This document shows, piece after piece, positions 22,819 to 34,601 of a DNA stretch of 64,000 bases (position 1 is its first letter; the number at the start of each line of letters is the position of its first letter). The DNA lies in assembly GCA_032622095.1 (NCBI GenBank), contig CP136062.1, positions 152,948,875-153,012,874 of the forward strand, read 5' to 3'. Under the pieces are notes generated by a model, which saw nothing but the letters and a program-made list of their open reading frames with translations, did no database searches and was not told the origin of the DNA. This DNA is from Siphonodentalium dalli. Taxonomy: Eukaryota; Mollusca; Scaphopoda; Gadilida; Siphonodentaliidae. A program made the position numbers and the translations under genes.

Positions 22819-23459
22819 AGTAAAATCACACCCCAAGTTCCCAACATATGGGAGCCGGGAAATTTACGTCCATAAATATTCAAATACAAAATATTTTTAA
22901 CAGGTATATAAGTATCTATGTCCATATCAAACAGTTGTCATCTGGGGAATGTTAATAATCAGCGTTATATATATATTAATCCATATTATTTAATATATAC
23001 TATTTAGTTATAGTTATTATAATGTTTATACTCGAAGTCGATAGATATTTTGTCAACAAGGACCGACGCATGCAATTGTTTATATTTGGACCGACCCCCA
23101 CTTTCTATGCTGTTCTATAAGTATATATACATGTGATCATTATCCTTCAAATTTCGATGTAATGCTTGTAATGATTAAATGAGGGTTTAGTTAAATGTGA
23201 ACCAGGGTCGGTCTGTCTATATATGTACTTTCTTTATATCATACGATGTATGATTTATGAGAAATAAACTATTGATTGAGTTTTATTTACAATTTTGCAT
23301 AGCAATGGTCTTGAAATTTACTTTAACAAACACGAATAGAACCTGCCATCGGATGCCAGACGTTTATGGATATAACTGTCGCAGTTGAAAATATCTTTGA
23401 ATAACAGTCAATATAATTGTTATGTTACCTATCAGATTAGCATACCTTTGACGGAATAT
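22819..23459. other. Non-coding, nothing firmly recognised
   Basis: GAGAAATAAACTATTGATTGAG near 23259-23281 resembles a LINE 3' end on plus, but no coding remnant precedes it. Confidence 0.4.
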
Positions 23460-23765
23460 TTGGATAATATATAACCTTTGTCTTTTCTCTTTTTGACTAA
23501 AAAGTGGGAAATTCATGCATCTGATGCCTAAATGCTACCTGCCTATCTCTAAGTGTCGAATTTCAACTAACATTTATAAGCACGCGGCGAACGCATTAGT
23601 GTCTAATCGCGTTACGTAACGCGGCAGTAAAACCATCGGAGGGATGACCGAGAAGTCATAAAGTGAGGGCAAAGTTTTTATAATCCTATAAGTTTGACAT
23701 CAGCGAAGGCGCCCCCATGGGGAGCAAGCAAGCAAGGGGGACCATCCTGGATGTGGACAGTCAAT
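23460..23765. repeat. Dispersed repeat pair, right copy
   Basis: Counterpart of 20905-21225, ending at GTGGACAGTCAATA. Both copies keep the palindromic GTTACGTAAC core. Confidence 0.8.
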
Positions 23766-23861
23766 ACTAAACGAATCGGATTAATTGCTCTAATTGACCG
23801 TTTAATTATGAAACCGATTTGTAATTAATGGCACTAACGACTCTGGAGGGAATTTGTTTTG

Positions 23862-23933
23862 ACACTTCCACGTGGGGTGGGTCTCACATATCCACACACA
23901 CTTCCACGTGGGGTAGGTCTCACATATCCACAC
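23862..23933. repeat. 36-bp direct tandem duplication
   Basis: ACACTTCCACGTGGGGTGGG plus TCTCACATATCCACAC occurs twice, with one G/A difference. Confidence 0.95.
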
Positions 23934-24212
23934 AGATGGGTGAACGACATTAGAACTTAAACTCATGATTTTTACATCGATCTGAAGCATCCACTGAAGC
24001 ATAACTCTTTTGTTTCGCATAGCAAAATGTTATGCACATTAGAAAATTGAATAGAGACTCAGCCACATTGAATGGGCATTTTTTATCTCCTAAGTTATGC
24101 TTTTAGCAGGAAGTGGGGGTTTCCGTGACATTTACATTCAAAATCGAAGTGATTGATGCAGGCTGATTAAAAAAAAATAATCCTGCACCCTATTAAAATA
24201 GCATATTAAGTC

Positions 24213-24570
24213 TTAAAGGGAGAATGTACACTAAATTCTGCCAATTATTGGACATCTCCTTGTATACACCACAGAATATATGATATATGCAACAAATGAA
24301 TTAATTTGAGCCATGGATCTGTTCAAAACACTCCCATGTGCTCTATGAACGATGCAGACAACATGGTAATTATAATGAAAATGAATGTATGACTCCGGTC
24401 ATTAATTCATTTTTATTATTATTACCATGTTGTTTTCTTTCATGGAGCACATGGGTGTAATTTGCACTAATTCATGGCTCATATTAAGTAATATGTTGCA
24501 TATTTTCTGTTGAGTATAAAAGGAGATGGTCCCATAAATGGTCAGATTTAGTGTACAGTACCCCTTTGAA
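24213..24570. mobile_element. Family F inverted-repeat element, full copy
   Basis: It begins TTAAAGGGAGAATGTACACT and ends AGTGTACAGTACCCCTTTGA, and the two 170-bp arms pair through CATGGTAATTATAATGAAAA in the centre. TTAA at the left and TTGA at the right fit a decayed TTAA duplication. Other copies are at 11340, 29693, 34598 and 57120. Non-coding. Confidence 0.82.
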
Positions 24571-24836
24571 GTGCGTTTGAATTAATTTATTTTGAAGATA
24601 ATTCCAAAGTACCATCTCTTCTATCCAATCCAACCTCCATGCAAGTACATGTGTATACTAGATGAACCGACAAGGTTGGCTGGAAATGTAAGCGGAAAGA
24701 ACCTACATGTAACTTGATCCAGTTCGTTGTGCAATGGTGATAGCAAAATGCTATAGGAAATATTAAATTGTATAACATTTTATAATATTTGATTAGCAAA
24801 ATGCTACGCTATGCCAGTTATTTCACTCCCTGATAT

Positions 24837-24971
24837 ACAGTAATGCTCTAATTAATCGACTCGGGGAGAGCTTTCCTATGAATGGCAACAAGCCATATTT
24901 CCAACTAAATCCTGAAAAGTTACTCATAATTCTGCTGTGTTTAAGGAGTCGATTAATTAGAGCATTACTGT
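24837..24971. mobile_element. 135-bp inverted-repeat MITE with TA ends
   Basis: TACAGTAATGCTCTAATTAA continuing to GACTC is matched exactly by its 27-bp reverse complement at 24945-24971. Ends CAGT...ACTG within TA suggest a Tc1/mariner-type non-autonomous element. It is the only copy in the window. Confidence 0.75.
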
Positions 24972-25089
24972 ACCTATACAACCCGATACCATCTTCCATA
25001 TATCCACCGACCTACCAACATGCGAGTATTTTCAGAGATGTAATATAAGCACACCGCAAGAAGCAAATTCCTTGTTTTGGTGGGGGTGC

Positions 25090-25700
25090 AGTCTGAGGAC
25101 ACTGGCAAGTTAGCACTGCATTTTTTGCAGGCATTTCTCATATAAAACCACTTGGTGCCATAATTAATATGAACGGAAAGATGCATATACGATGCACATT
25201 GACCAAAGCTAACGACACGAGAAGTAAAATTTCGATAGTTCCACATGTAACAGTGCTACTAACACATTGCCTTAAAGTACTTGTATGATTGATTCTCACG
25301 AACTAATTGCATGCTATTTACAGGAAAAATGTTCATTACCATCACTATTAGTGGACTACAAGCTATAGTAGCGGTGTCAGAATAAAACTCAGAATATACT
25401 CATCGCATTTCAACATGCCATCGACCCGGAACCATATGTATATTATATTGTATATATTGCTGCATGTCTATTGTGTATATACTTCTAGTTATATATCATT
25501 TATGTAATACATGTATTAACTTAGATGAGAGAATAAAGCATACATAGTTTTTACTTCTCATGTAGTATATTTGTGGTACATATCCGTTTTATAAGCATTT
25601 TTGCATTCGGTTTCTGGCACATTATGGCTTTTTTATTTCACCGAAATTCCTACAAAAGAATGCCTGGCAAATTTGCGACTGCATATTCGTTCCATTACAT
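25090..25700. mobile_element. Family K element, copy 3, with about 200-bp insertion
   Basis: The left part (25090-25345) and right part (25545-25700) match copy 1, including GAGAAGTAAAATTTC, TAGTTCCACATGTAAC, ACTTCTCATGTAGT and GAATGCCTGGCAAATTTGC. The middle 25346-25544 is absent from the other copies and includes GAGAATAAAGCAT, so it may be a later insertion with a LINE-like 3' end. Confidence 0.6.
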
Positions 25701-26219
25701 AAGTCGCTTGGCTTCCTCAGTTCACGTTTCGTGTCATTGTGTTGATTATGTAATCCTAAATATGTGAATTTCTATATTTTTAATTCTGAAATTTAAACCA
25801 GAAACCAAATGATACAATTTTGCCAACCGATTTTCTTTGGGTATTTCAGCATTTATTAACATATATGTGTGGTTAATTGTGCATGTGTCTGAGTGTATTG
25901 GGAGATGGGCCTCATAAGTTGATATATTTTTTCCCAATCCCTTTCGATTTTTTATGCAAACAAAATATGTTCTAAGCAAAGGGTATTTCAGCATTTATAT
26001 AGCACAGTTTACTGAAAATATTGGACAATTCAGGAGTATATATAGAGTATATTGTCGAGTCCGTCACATTAATTCTTTAAAATTTGCCCATTCATTTTTC
26101 AAACAGCCGTTTTTGTTATTACATGGATATTGTCTTATTCCGTATTGGTGGAAAACTACCCATAATGTTTTAAGTGGTTCATAATGATGAAGCATCATTT
26201 TTTTTATTTCATCATATCA
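25701..26219. other. Non-coding, nothing recognised
   Basis: GGGTATTTCAGCATTTAT occurs twice, at about 25838 and 25980. There is no gene signal. Confidence 0.45.
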
Positions 26220-26393
26220 TCGCATTCTGGGTATCAAAATATGTTTATAAATTAATAACTTTTTGTTACATGTAAAAACGTGATACTTTTTTGTCTCTTT
26301 GACAAATCGCATTCTGGGTATCAAAATATGTTTATAAATTAATAACTTTTTGTTACATGTAAAAACGTGATACTTTTTTGTCTCTTTGACAAA
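26220..26393. repeat. Exact 87-bp tandem duplication
   Basis: 26220-26306 and 26307-26393 are identical by eye (TCGCATTCTGGG ... TCTCTTTGACAAA). It is either a very recent duplication or an assembly artefact. Confidence 0.97.
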
Positions 26394-26654
26394 TCGCAGG
26401 TTAGAAATTATGCTTTCGTCTATTAGATCCCGGTCCGATTCCAGGAATCAAAATATATCGATAACTACATTAAATGCTTGTCTTTGGCCACATGTCATAT
26501 ATATTGGATTTATAATAGATGATTCAAGTGTTATTTATGTATGTATTATATCTATATATACATGCTTTATACTTTTATCGCATGTTTTAAACATCGCGTG
26601 TTTTAAACCTAAAAAGGACACATTTTACTCTAAATATTGTTTTAAAGAAACTTA

Positions 26655-26860
26655 GCGGTTTGCGCTCCAAAATATACCTAATAATATTCGCTTTTGAATT
26701 TTACCCGGTATCGAAATAGGTCGATAAATACTTGAACTACCTTCTTACGAGATTGTATGTCATAGAAAGACGCATTGAAGTCATAACAAATACAAACTTG
26801 AACACGGTGTTTGGGTTCCAAACAAGAACAGCCATTTGCACGGCATTGCTTTTATTATAG
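26655..26860. mobile_element. Family C fragment (terminal part)
   Basis: GCGGTTTGCGCTCCAAAATA, then ATTCGCTTTTGAATTTTACC, GGTCGATAAATAC and GTGTTTGGGTTCCAAACAAG match the right end of the 22224 element in reverse. Confidence 0.7.
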
Positions 26861-27000
26861 AAAGTTGTTTTTAATTTATAATAATTTGTTTGTTTATTTA
26901 AGTTCGAATATTTCTTTCATTGCATGTCTTGTTTTTGAAAATTGATATTAATCCTCCGATATCGATATATATATCAAACATATCCGCTTGTTTTTTATGC

Positions 27001-27513
27001 TATGAATCTCTATTATGCAGGGCTAACGCCCGTATACAGAGCTGATATCCCAACAGTACAAAACCTTGGAACTTTTTGAAGTTTTAACAGGGAAACTTAT
27101 AAAGTCGAAACAATAAATGAAGCATATATTTCTTAGTTATTATATTTCCTTAATAATGTACTTCACTGAAGGTGAAGGTTTCCAACTCGAAATTGCATGC
27201 TTATCGGTGACTTTTGCTAGCCGATATCTCAATACAAATTGAATTAATTACCCATGCAGGAGAAATTCCATAATTGTAAATATCGCAAAGAAAATCGCTC
27301 ACAAAGTCACTTAATTCGTGAATTTTCGAGTTAGGACCCTCACTTACAGAGAAGTACATTATTAAGGAACAGATAATAACTAAGAAATATTTTCCCCGCG
27401 TTATTTTTTCAACTTCATAAGGTTTCCTGTCCAAACTTCAAAAAGTGCCAAGGTTTTGTACTGCATGGTGGATTACCATATCTACGGGCGTTAGCCGGAG
27501 TAGAGATTCATGG
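27001..27513. mobile_element. Long inverted-repeat element, copy 1
   Basis: ATGAATCTCTA...GGGCTAACGCCCGTA at the left pairs with TACGGGCGTTAGCC...TAGAGATTCAT at the right. Inner arms (CAGTACAAAACCTTGGAACT with its partner at about 27455) extend the pairing. A related element is at 43160-43625. The TTAAGGAACAGATAATAACT region is shared. The class is not assigned. Confidence 0.65.
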
Positions 27514-28430
27514 GATGAGCTTACGGAATATTATTCTTGTATCAGTTACATACTATCTGGCACTGCCGCTCCCTGCCGAGAATTGTGATGTAACAGTACC
27601 AATGATGGCACAAACGTTAACATTGAATAATAAAACAACCAAAAACACATGTACAGAGAATAGATACACCGCTATCAGTTTCAATGGAATTCCGTATGTT
27701 GTTGTGGGGATGTTTTGATAAAGTTGTCAAGTGTGGCATTATCCCTTCTTTAAATTGTTCCCATCGCGCTTTTGTTAAAGAACACCGCGTTTTACATGTT
27801 ATAACGACCGACGGGTTTCCAGCTGTCAATTTATTGTATTTCATTGTATTCCGTATCTTGGTGTTGAGAATAAACATTTGAATTTGACTTTGTTCAATTC
27901 TTTCTGACTTTCTGGCTCACAATTAGCTAGAAGAAAGTTATGAGAATAATCACAGAAAAGTGAGAATTGTACAGCAATCGTCATACCTTCATTCGCATTA
28001 TTTTAAAATAAAAAAAAAAGCAGAAGACAACTTTTATGTTTCAGTTGTATATTGTCGAATAAAAAATAAAACAAATGATTCAATTAGAAATTTTGATGCA
28101 GGGTCAATCGAAAAATATTTCCCATTAATTCGTGTCAAGTCTTTGGACTTCTCGATGAGACGAGAAGCCGATAACAGAATCAATATTTATACGAAAAATA
28201 ATCTACCCGTGATTTGTGACGAAACAGTACCATCGATGACGCAAACGTTAATTTGAATAATAAAGACATAAAAAACAGATTTATGGAAAATAGATACACC
28301 GCTATTAATTTCAATGGAATTCCGTATGTTGTTATGGGAATGTTTTGATAAAGTTGACAAGTGTGGTATTATTTCTTCTTCGAACTGTTCCCATCACACC
28401 CTTGTTAAAGAATAACCCCAATCGAGTATA
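27514..28430. repeat. Diverged direct duplication, about 220 bp, 600 bp apart
   Basis: 27580-27790 and 28190-28410 share AACAGTACCA.CGATGGC-like sequence, AATAGATACACCGCTAT, TTTCAATGGAATTCCGTATG and GGATGTTTTGATAAAGTTG. GAATAAACATTTGAATTTGA at 27868 resembles a LINE 3' end. A plus frame can be read through both copies but stops differ, so I do not call a gene. Confidence 0.6.
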
Positions 28431-28820
28431 ACAATATGAGATTAACTGTAGAAATTGTGAATTGTAAAATTTGGTGCCTAAATAATTTGAACTTGGGTAT
28501 AGGCGTCCTATACACTTATTGAGATTTTTATTGACAAGACCATATGCAGAATAAATATTTGAAATAAAAAATCAATTTATTTTCGAAATTTAATGTATGC
28601 GTTGAATTCTTTGTGGTTCATTGTATTGAATAATATGCATCGATGGAACAATTATACTTAAAATTTCCCGGTCGGTGTTCGATTTGTCGTTGAAATGATA
28701 GAAAAGTTCACTATTATATCATATAAGCCACAGGCAAATAGACAAGTGCGACAAGAGGGATCTAAAATACAGAGAGGATTATAACTATGAAATCAAACGA
28801 TCTAGCAAAGAGGGCGAGAC

Positions 28821-29150
28821 AAACGCTCTTTAACATTTACTACTTTCATGAACAAAAGAGAAACGCTCTTTACGAAAATTTATGGAAATAGTAAATAATT
28901 GCCCATGTTAACCCTTTCTATACTAAATACTCAATGGCGAGTAGTTTCATTATTGTTCAAATAATAAGTTGAATAAACGACCATACTAACTTATTATCTG
29001 AACATTTTTCACTATTCTGCTCTTATAGTATGTTTTTATGTCTGTCGTCTGCATTTATTACATGAACAACCCTCTAAATAAATAATAGACTGTTCCAGTG
29101 TATACTTTTATAATTGAATGGGAGAATCCATTCAGCATAGAACGGTTTAA
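28821..29150. mobile_element. ACGCTCTTT module followed by family B element, copy 3
   Basis: 28821-28872 carries two AAACGCTCTT motifs 40 bp apart. 28908-29150 is a family B element: it begins TTAACCCTTTCTATACTAAA, contains CAATGGCGAG and TAATAGACTGTTCCA, and ends AACGGTTTAA. Confidence 0.75.
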
Positions 29151-29692
29151 ATATTTTAGGATATATGCTAAGATGCGTTTCCGTGTAAAGGATACACATA
29201 TATAGGCTTCACGTTGACGGAGAGTATCTAATTTCGTTAGTTTACAATATTAACGCTCTCTAAAGTGGCGGGTGGGCTTACATAGGTCACAGTTATAACT
29301 GTATTAAACCTTCGCTTCTATTGGAACAAAGTCTACTTATCACCTCAATGGAAACGGGTATCGAATTCTAAAATCACAGCGAAAACATAGGAGGCTTAAT
29401 ATTATATGCAGGAAAACAATCGGTGTCTGTGGCTCTCAGAATACTTTATAGATGGGAGAGAACAAATAAGTCAATAAAGAGGCGGAACAATATGTTGTCA
29501 TCGTACGGACATGTGTAATGAAACCAGATGTATGGCGCATACATCGATTATGTGTTTATTTGGGCTATCAACAAACTATTGATATTATTTACCATAATAA
29601 TATTCTATAACGATATAATGGTGAAGAAAAAATAAGGAATTTGTATTTCTCTGATGCTGGGGAAAAGAGAAATTTTAATTATTTCTGAAGAT
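29151..29692. other. Non-coding, nothing recognised
   Basis: I see no gene or repeat match. Confidence 0.5.
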
Positions 29693-30032
29693 CAGCTGTA
29701 AATGGGGCCATTTATGGAACCATCTCATTTTATACTCAACAAAATATATGCAACAATTGAATTAATTTTAGTCATGGATGGGTGCAAAATACACTCATGT
29801 GCTCTATGGACGATGCAACTAACATGGTAATTATAATGAAACTGAATAAATAGCTGGAGTCATAAATTCATGTTCATTTTATTACCATGTTGTTTGAATC
29901 GTTCATAGGGCACACGAGTGTATTTTCCCACTAGTCCATGGCTCAAATCCATTCATCTGTTGCATACATTATGTTGATTATAAAAGGAGATGGTCCCATA
30001 AATGGCTGGATTTAGTGTACAGTCCCGTTTAA
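29693..30032. mobile_element. Family F element, copy 2
   Basis: GGGGCCATTTATGGAACCAT at the left pairs with AGATGGTCCCATAAATGGC at the right, with the centre ACATGGTAATTATAATGAAA as in 24213. The right end runs AGTGTACAGTCCCGTTTAA; the left terminus is degraded. Confidence 0.75.
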
Positions 30033-31304
30033 ATATGAACGATATACTACACTGTTTTGTAAAGATGTCTCATCGATTTGACCCAATACAACAATTGGTA
30101 CAAAGGTTTTCCATGTCAGAAATTAATACGATCAAACATAGGGACCCATTCATTTTCACTTTCGACTTTCAAAGGATGTGCCATTTTATCAGGTTTCTGA
30201 ATTTTATAACCTCGTAACCTCTCCAACACAAATAAAAAAGATCACCTCATATAGAGAGCGTTTATACTTTTATTGCAATGCATATTACAAAGCGTTTTAC
30301 TTACAAGCTTTTATTCTTAATTTTCCATTTATTAATTTCAGATGCGTTTGAGGTTTCGTGATGTGTTTGTGCTTTACGGATAATGGTCATAGGAGGCAAT
30401 CATTTTAATATGCTTAGCAGCGTGATTGGCCGATCGGCTTATGGAAGTTTGACCACCATTGTGTCTAATGGGATGGGTGATCCACAATACGATGACAATA
30501 ATCGTTCAAGCAACTACTCTCATGTATTAATCACTATCAAGTAACGAAAGCATCAATGTATTTTACAATAAACGTAATAAATTATATTCTGCACGGACCC
30601 ACCCCCCCCCCCCCACAAAATAACGGTACTTTTTGGTAAAAATGCCTCATCCGATTTTACATACATTTTCTATACCTTAAACTAATTATATCTAACGTGC
30701 GAGCAGTTTCACCACGATTTGACATTTTGGTACATGTATGCCATTATGATGTCGGAAAATCAGAACATCACTTGCGATAAAGAGCGTGAACATTCTTTGA
30801 TACAATATTAACAAGCTTTCTTCAACATGGGGCAAAACTATAACAATTGGTTACATTTTTAATATTTTGTTACTGGTAATTAATGTAATATATTTACAAA
30901 TATATTGCCATCGTATTATTCTTTAATAATCGTGTTGGTGTTCGTGGTTGCTGCGGGCTACAAATGACATTGATTTAAAGAATTTTTCATAGATTATTTT
31001 TTTAATATATGAGTTGTTTAGTGAGAGGATATTTTCTTTTAGAATATGTTTTGATAACTTTGCACGGAATCAGCAAAAAAATGTCATTTAGTATTTTAGA
31101 TCAACTACTGTATATAAAATCACTAAATTGGAAGGTGATGATGATTATTATAATACTCATATTGAGGTTGCTCGTAAAGGGCGTAGAGAAGAAGAAGAAA
31201 GAAAGAAAGATAGTAGCAACAACGGAAGCTTACGGGGTAAATAAACCGGACACACTCACGTCACAACCTGTAAAACCAAATAATTCGGTAAGAAATGCAA
31301 TATA
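30033..31304. other. Downstream flank of FoxF
   Basis: AT-rich DNA that would carry the FoxF 3' UTR on minus. Several AATAAA-like signals occur on minus (for example near 30271), but none can be chosen. There is a C-tract at about 30602-30614. Immediately after the FoxF stop, minus-strand TTTGGTTTTACAG (about 31264-31276) looks like a splice acceptor. Confidence 0.4.
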
Positions 31305-32279
31305 CTAACCAGTGAAAGACATGTCTTGAAGGGTGCTGTACTGGTTGGTTGATTCCGAAATCGGTGAAGAATTCGAACTTGGTACTGAACTAGCACCGCT
31401 GTCCGCTGGACTTGTGGATTGGGATTTAGGATATTCCACCGGCCACGAATACTGTCCAGTCATATCTCTGGAAATGTTTGAAAAGTCATTAGCAAGATAT
31501 GCAAAACTGTTCTTAATTGTAGAAAGAGCACAACTGGATGGGTATTTAGAATAAAATCCACAACTTGAAAAGTCGTTTTGTTGCATTTGGTTGTGCGCGA
31601 CATCGTATGCACCTTGGATTGCACTGTTGGGTAGATTGCACGGGTAGTTCGGCATAGGTCCATTGAGGTAAGCTTTATCTGGAGACTGGTTTAAAAGTTC
31701 GTATTGTTGATTTGAAACTAATTCGTTATGAGCGGCGGCGTTATTCATCAACCCGAAAGATCGCATCCCTTGACATTTCCTTCGGAATCCTCTCGGTCGT
31801 CGTCGGAAAGACCCTTCTTCAAACATAAATTCAGCAGTAGGATCGATGGTCCAATAGTGTCCCTTTCCTGGTCGTCCCAATCCTTTCGGAAGCTTTATGA
31901 AGCACTCATTCAGCGATAAATTATGCCGGACGGAATTTTTCCAACCATTGTAGGATCCGCGGAAGAATGGAAATCTCGTTTGAAGAAAATGATAAATCTC
32001 GTTGAGTGTACATCTTTTCGTCGGACATGACTGGATAGCCATGACTATAAGCGCGATGTAAGAATAAGGTGGTTTCTCTGGTCTTCTTGCGGCACCTCCG
32101 ACCTTCTTTTTCGGTGATGGCGATTCTGGTGTCGTTGATGTCGCATCCTCTTGATTGACTTCAGCACTTGGCGCAACAGGCTCTTGTTTAATTTGCGTAG
32201 CAAGATCCTTTTCCTTGTCAAACTCCGGTGTATCTAACGAAAGTTTTGTGCATTCCGTATATTTAGGATGTTCCTCCAT
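31305..32279 (-). CDS. foxF: FoxF-class forkhead transcription factor
   Basis: Nuclear DNA-binding regulator; FoxF genes pattern visceral and other mesoderm in bilaterians (family knowledge). The start is the first in-frame ATG at 32279, with G at +4; no earlier ATG exists in the open frame. The 324-residue protein has an acidic, proline-rich N-terminus with a SUMO-type IKQE (30-33) and a basic KKK (57-59). The forkhead domain spans about 67-170: [18 protein letters not shown], recognition helix [17 protein letters not shown] (111-127), wing [17 protein letters not shown], and [12 protein letters not shown], which is diagnostic of FoxF. The C-terminus is Asn/Ser/Tyr-rich and ends near LQDMSFTG, possibly equivalent to the vertebrate QDIKPCVM end. 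The frame is uninterrupted, whereas vertebrate FOXF genes have an intron. A donor-like CTG/GTTAGT overlaps the TAG stop, so a small downstream exon remains possible. Confidence 0.96.
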   Translation of the reverse strand: MEEHPKYTECTKLSLDTPEFDKEKDLATQIKQEPVAPSAEVNQEDATSTTPESPSPKKKVGGAARRPEKPPYSYIALIVMAIQSCPTKRCTLNEIYHFLQTRFPFFRGSYNGWKNSVRHNLSLNECFIKLPKGLGRPGKGHYWTIDPTAEFMFEEGSFRRRPRGFRRKCQGMRSFGLMNNAAAHNELVSNQQYELLNQSPDKAYLNGPMPNYPCNLPNSAIQGAYDVAHNQMQQNDFSSCGFYSKYPSSCALSTIKNSFAYLANDFSNISRDMTGQYSWPVEYPKSQSTSPADSGASSVPSSNSSPISESTNQYSTLQDMSFTG

Positions 32280-32589
32280 TATATTTGTAAACTTTGATCT
32301 AATTGTAAACGTTTTCCAAAAGAAAAATAAAGGAAGACGCACCGAGACAGAGAGTAACAATAAACTGAGTTGCTGTCCGTCTTTCGATTTGGTATATTTG
32401 TTTTAAACAGATTAAACCGTGTGCCCATTAGTTAAAATTATTTCCGCGTGATTATTCCATTTGATTTGGGAGGGATGTGAGGTAGATTCCTCCGTGTCGT
32501 GCCATACGGTAACTCTACAGAATCACATGTCAGTTCACCACGGGAGCCCACCTTGAGACGACTTAGATTACGCCCCACCAGACCTCTCG
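32280..32589 (-). promoter_or_regulatory. FoxF 5' leader and presumed promoter flank
   Basis: This 310-bp non-repetitive strip separates the FoxF ATG from the satellite-like array. The part 32430-32590 is GC-richer than its surroundings. There is no TATA box in the expected orientation. It is called as a promoter by position only; the transcription start is unknown. Confidence 0.35.
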
Positions 32590-34080
32590 GCGTATAGAAA
32601 TGCATAGCAGATAATCTCCCAGAACAGTTATCTGAGATAAGAAATTAATTGCAGAACAAGCGATTTGGCGAGGTTCTCTACCTACCTTGTACACCATTGA
32701 CTCTCCTGTAAATTTTTGTGGGAAATATGTTTTACGCTATACAAAATGGGGTTAACTTGAATGCACAAGTTCAATAACTTCGGCCATCCAAGTTTTCTAT
32801 CTGCAGATTTTTATTTCTAACAATTTGGTTTAAACTATACAATATTTGGTTCAGATAATGAACTTGAGTGCACTTATTCAACAATTTCGGCCATCAAATT
32901 TTTCTTTCTGCAGACGTTTTGGACAATTTATTGTTCACTATAGATACTTTAGAAATTCATAGCAGATATCGCCCAGAACAGTTATCTGATATAAGAAATT
33001 AATTGCAGAACAAGCGATTTGGCGAGGTTCTCTACCTTGTACCAAACGTGAGAGGTGGTGAGACGGCGTCAACGTTAGTAAAAAGGAAGTAAAGTGGATT
33101 GAAAACTACGGAATATAACCACCAGGAACATTTTACAAAACCAGTGGATGCTATCAAATCACATTGTTATTGGAGCCTTTGAAGAGAAGTCTATCATTTG
33201 ACATTTTTACACCAATTTCAATTTGTTGTTGGAAATATGATTTACGCTACACAAAATGTGGTTCAGAGAATCAACTTGAATGCACATGCTCAATAACTTT
33301 GGCAATCAAAGTTTTTTTGTCTGCAAATTTTTGTTTCTGGCAATTTGGTTTAGACTATACAAAATATATGGTACAGAGAATGAACTTGAATGCACATATT
33401 CAACAATTTCGGCTATCAAAATTTTCCGACACTATATATTGAGAGCAAAACTGTTTGTAGATATTATAACTCAGAGTTTTAATATAGGCTGTTGAACAAT
33501 ATAATATTGATGTAAAAGGAAACTATCTCTAAATTTCGTATACCAATTTCAGGAATGAAAAATATTTGTTAGATCTTCAATTCTATGTATTGGGATAAAG
33601 CAGTGAAAGTTAGTAAATTGGGTTGAAATTTACGGAAACATAACCACCAGGAACATTCTACAAATCCAGTAGATGCTTCAAAATCACATTGTTATTGGGG
33701 CCTTTGACAAGAAGTCAATTATTTTTATAGTTTTACACCAAACAATTGTAAAATTGGGTGAGTTATGCGAGATATTGCGCGCAGAATATACGGTTTGGTG
33801 ATGTTCTCCCAACTTTCTAGTCTTTACTCTCCTGCAGGTTGTGATAATACATTTTATACTAAATATAATATAGTTCCGAGAATGCACATATTTAACAATT
33901 CGACCATCATACTTTTCTCATATTGTTTTGACAATTTGCTGTCGGCTATAGATACTATGATGATAATAATAATAATGCTTATATGAATTATATGAATATG
34001 ATAATACAGAGAATGAAGTTATTCAACAATTTTGGCCACCACAGTTTTCTCTCTAGATATTATTTTCTATCTTACAACAA
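32590..34080. repeat. Diverged satellite-like array upstream of FoxF
   Basis: Monomers of roughly 100-120 bp recur at about 32730, 32832, 33240, 33353, 33845 and 33990, sharing CAATTTGGTTTA.ACTATACAA, AATGAACTTGAATGCACA, CAACAATTTCGGCCATCAAA and TTTTC..TCTGCAGA. Two larger blocks also repeat: AGCAGATA..CCCAGAACAGTT to GGCGAGGTTCTCTACC (32600 and 32950), and CCACCAGGAACATT...TGGATGC..CAAAATCACATTG (33119 and 33646). Short frames here are repeat by-products. Confidence 0.8.
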
Positions 34081-34086
34081 TCGGTT

Positions 34087-34601
34087 TTAAAGATACGGGC
34101 GGCGTTGGCGGTGGGTATGATGTTAAAATATTCACCTTTGTCAAAAACCACCATAAACAGAAGGAATAGTGAGATATAGACTTTGTTCTTATGCCAGTCA
34201 GAAATATGGCACAAACAGTATGTTATTGTCAATTCCCCCCCCCCCTTGTTACGTAAATAAAATTTAAAAAACGTTACGTTTCCTGGCTTTTGTTTAGATC
34301 CGGATATGGTAAACATAAAGAGCTTTATTTGTTACTATTTTCCTGATATGGAAATAATAAAGAGCGTTTATATCATGTTTGAATAGAATTGCGCTGTGTT
34401 ATGTAAACAGAAGCACAACTTCTGTAACACGAGCAGTCTCTTGTTTAAGTACACCATCATACGTCTTGACGACAATATACTATTTACACGCTAATTGTGT
34501 TTGGCATATGAGCGGAACTGTATATATTTTGGTGTTCCTTCTGTTGATGGCGATTTGAAAAATATAAATATTTCTGCAACGAACGCCGCACGTGCCTTTA
34601 A
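34087..34601. mobile_element. Family G TTAA element, copy 2
   Basis: It begins TTAAAGATACGGGCGGCGTT and ends GCCGCACGTGCCTTTAA. It contains the paired AAAGAGC module in reverse (34317-34370). The same design is at 39547-40078, with conserved GGCGGTGGGTATG and CAACGAACGCC. Its right TTAA is also the left TTAA of the following F element. Confidence 0.82.

Noticed and set aside
23620..23650. GTTACGTAAC palindrome as part of a tRNA-derived SINE
   Set aside because: No A-box/B-box arrangement or terminal tail was found in either copy.
32280..32360. N-terminal extension of FoxF to 32360
   Set aside because: The frame is open, but the first codon would be TTG; the first ATG is at 32279, with acceptable context.
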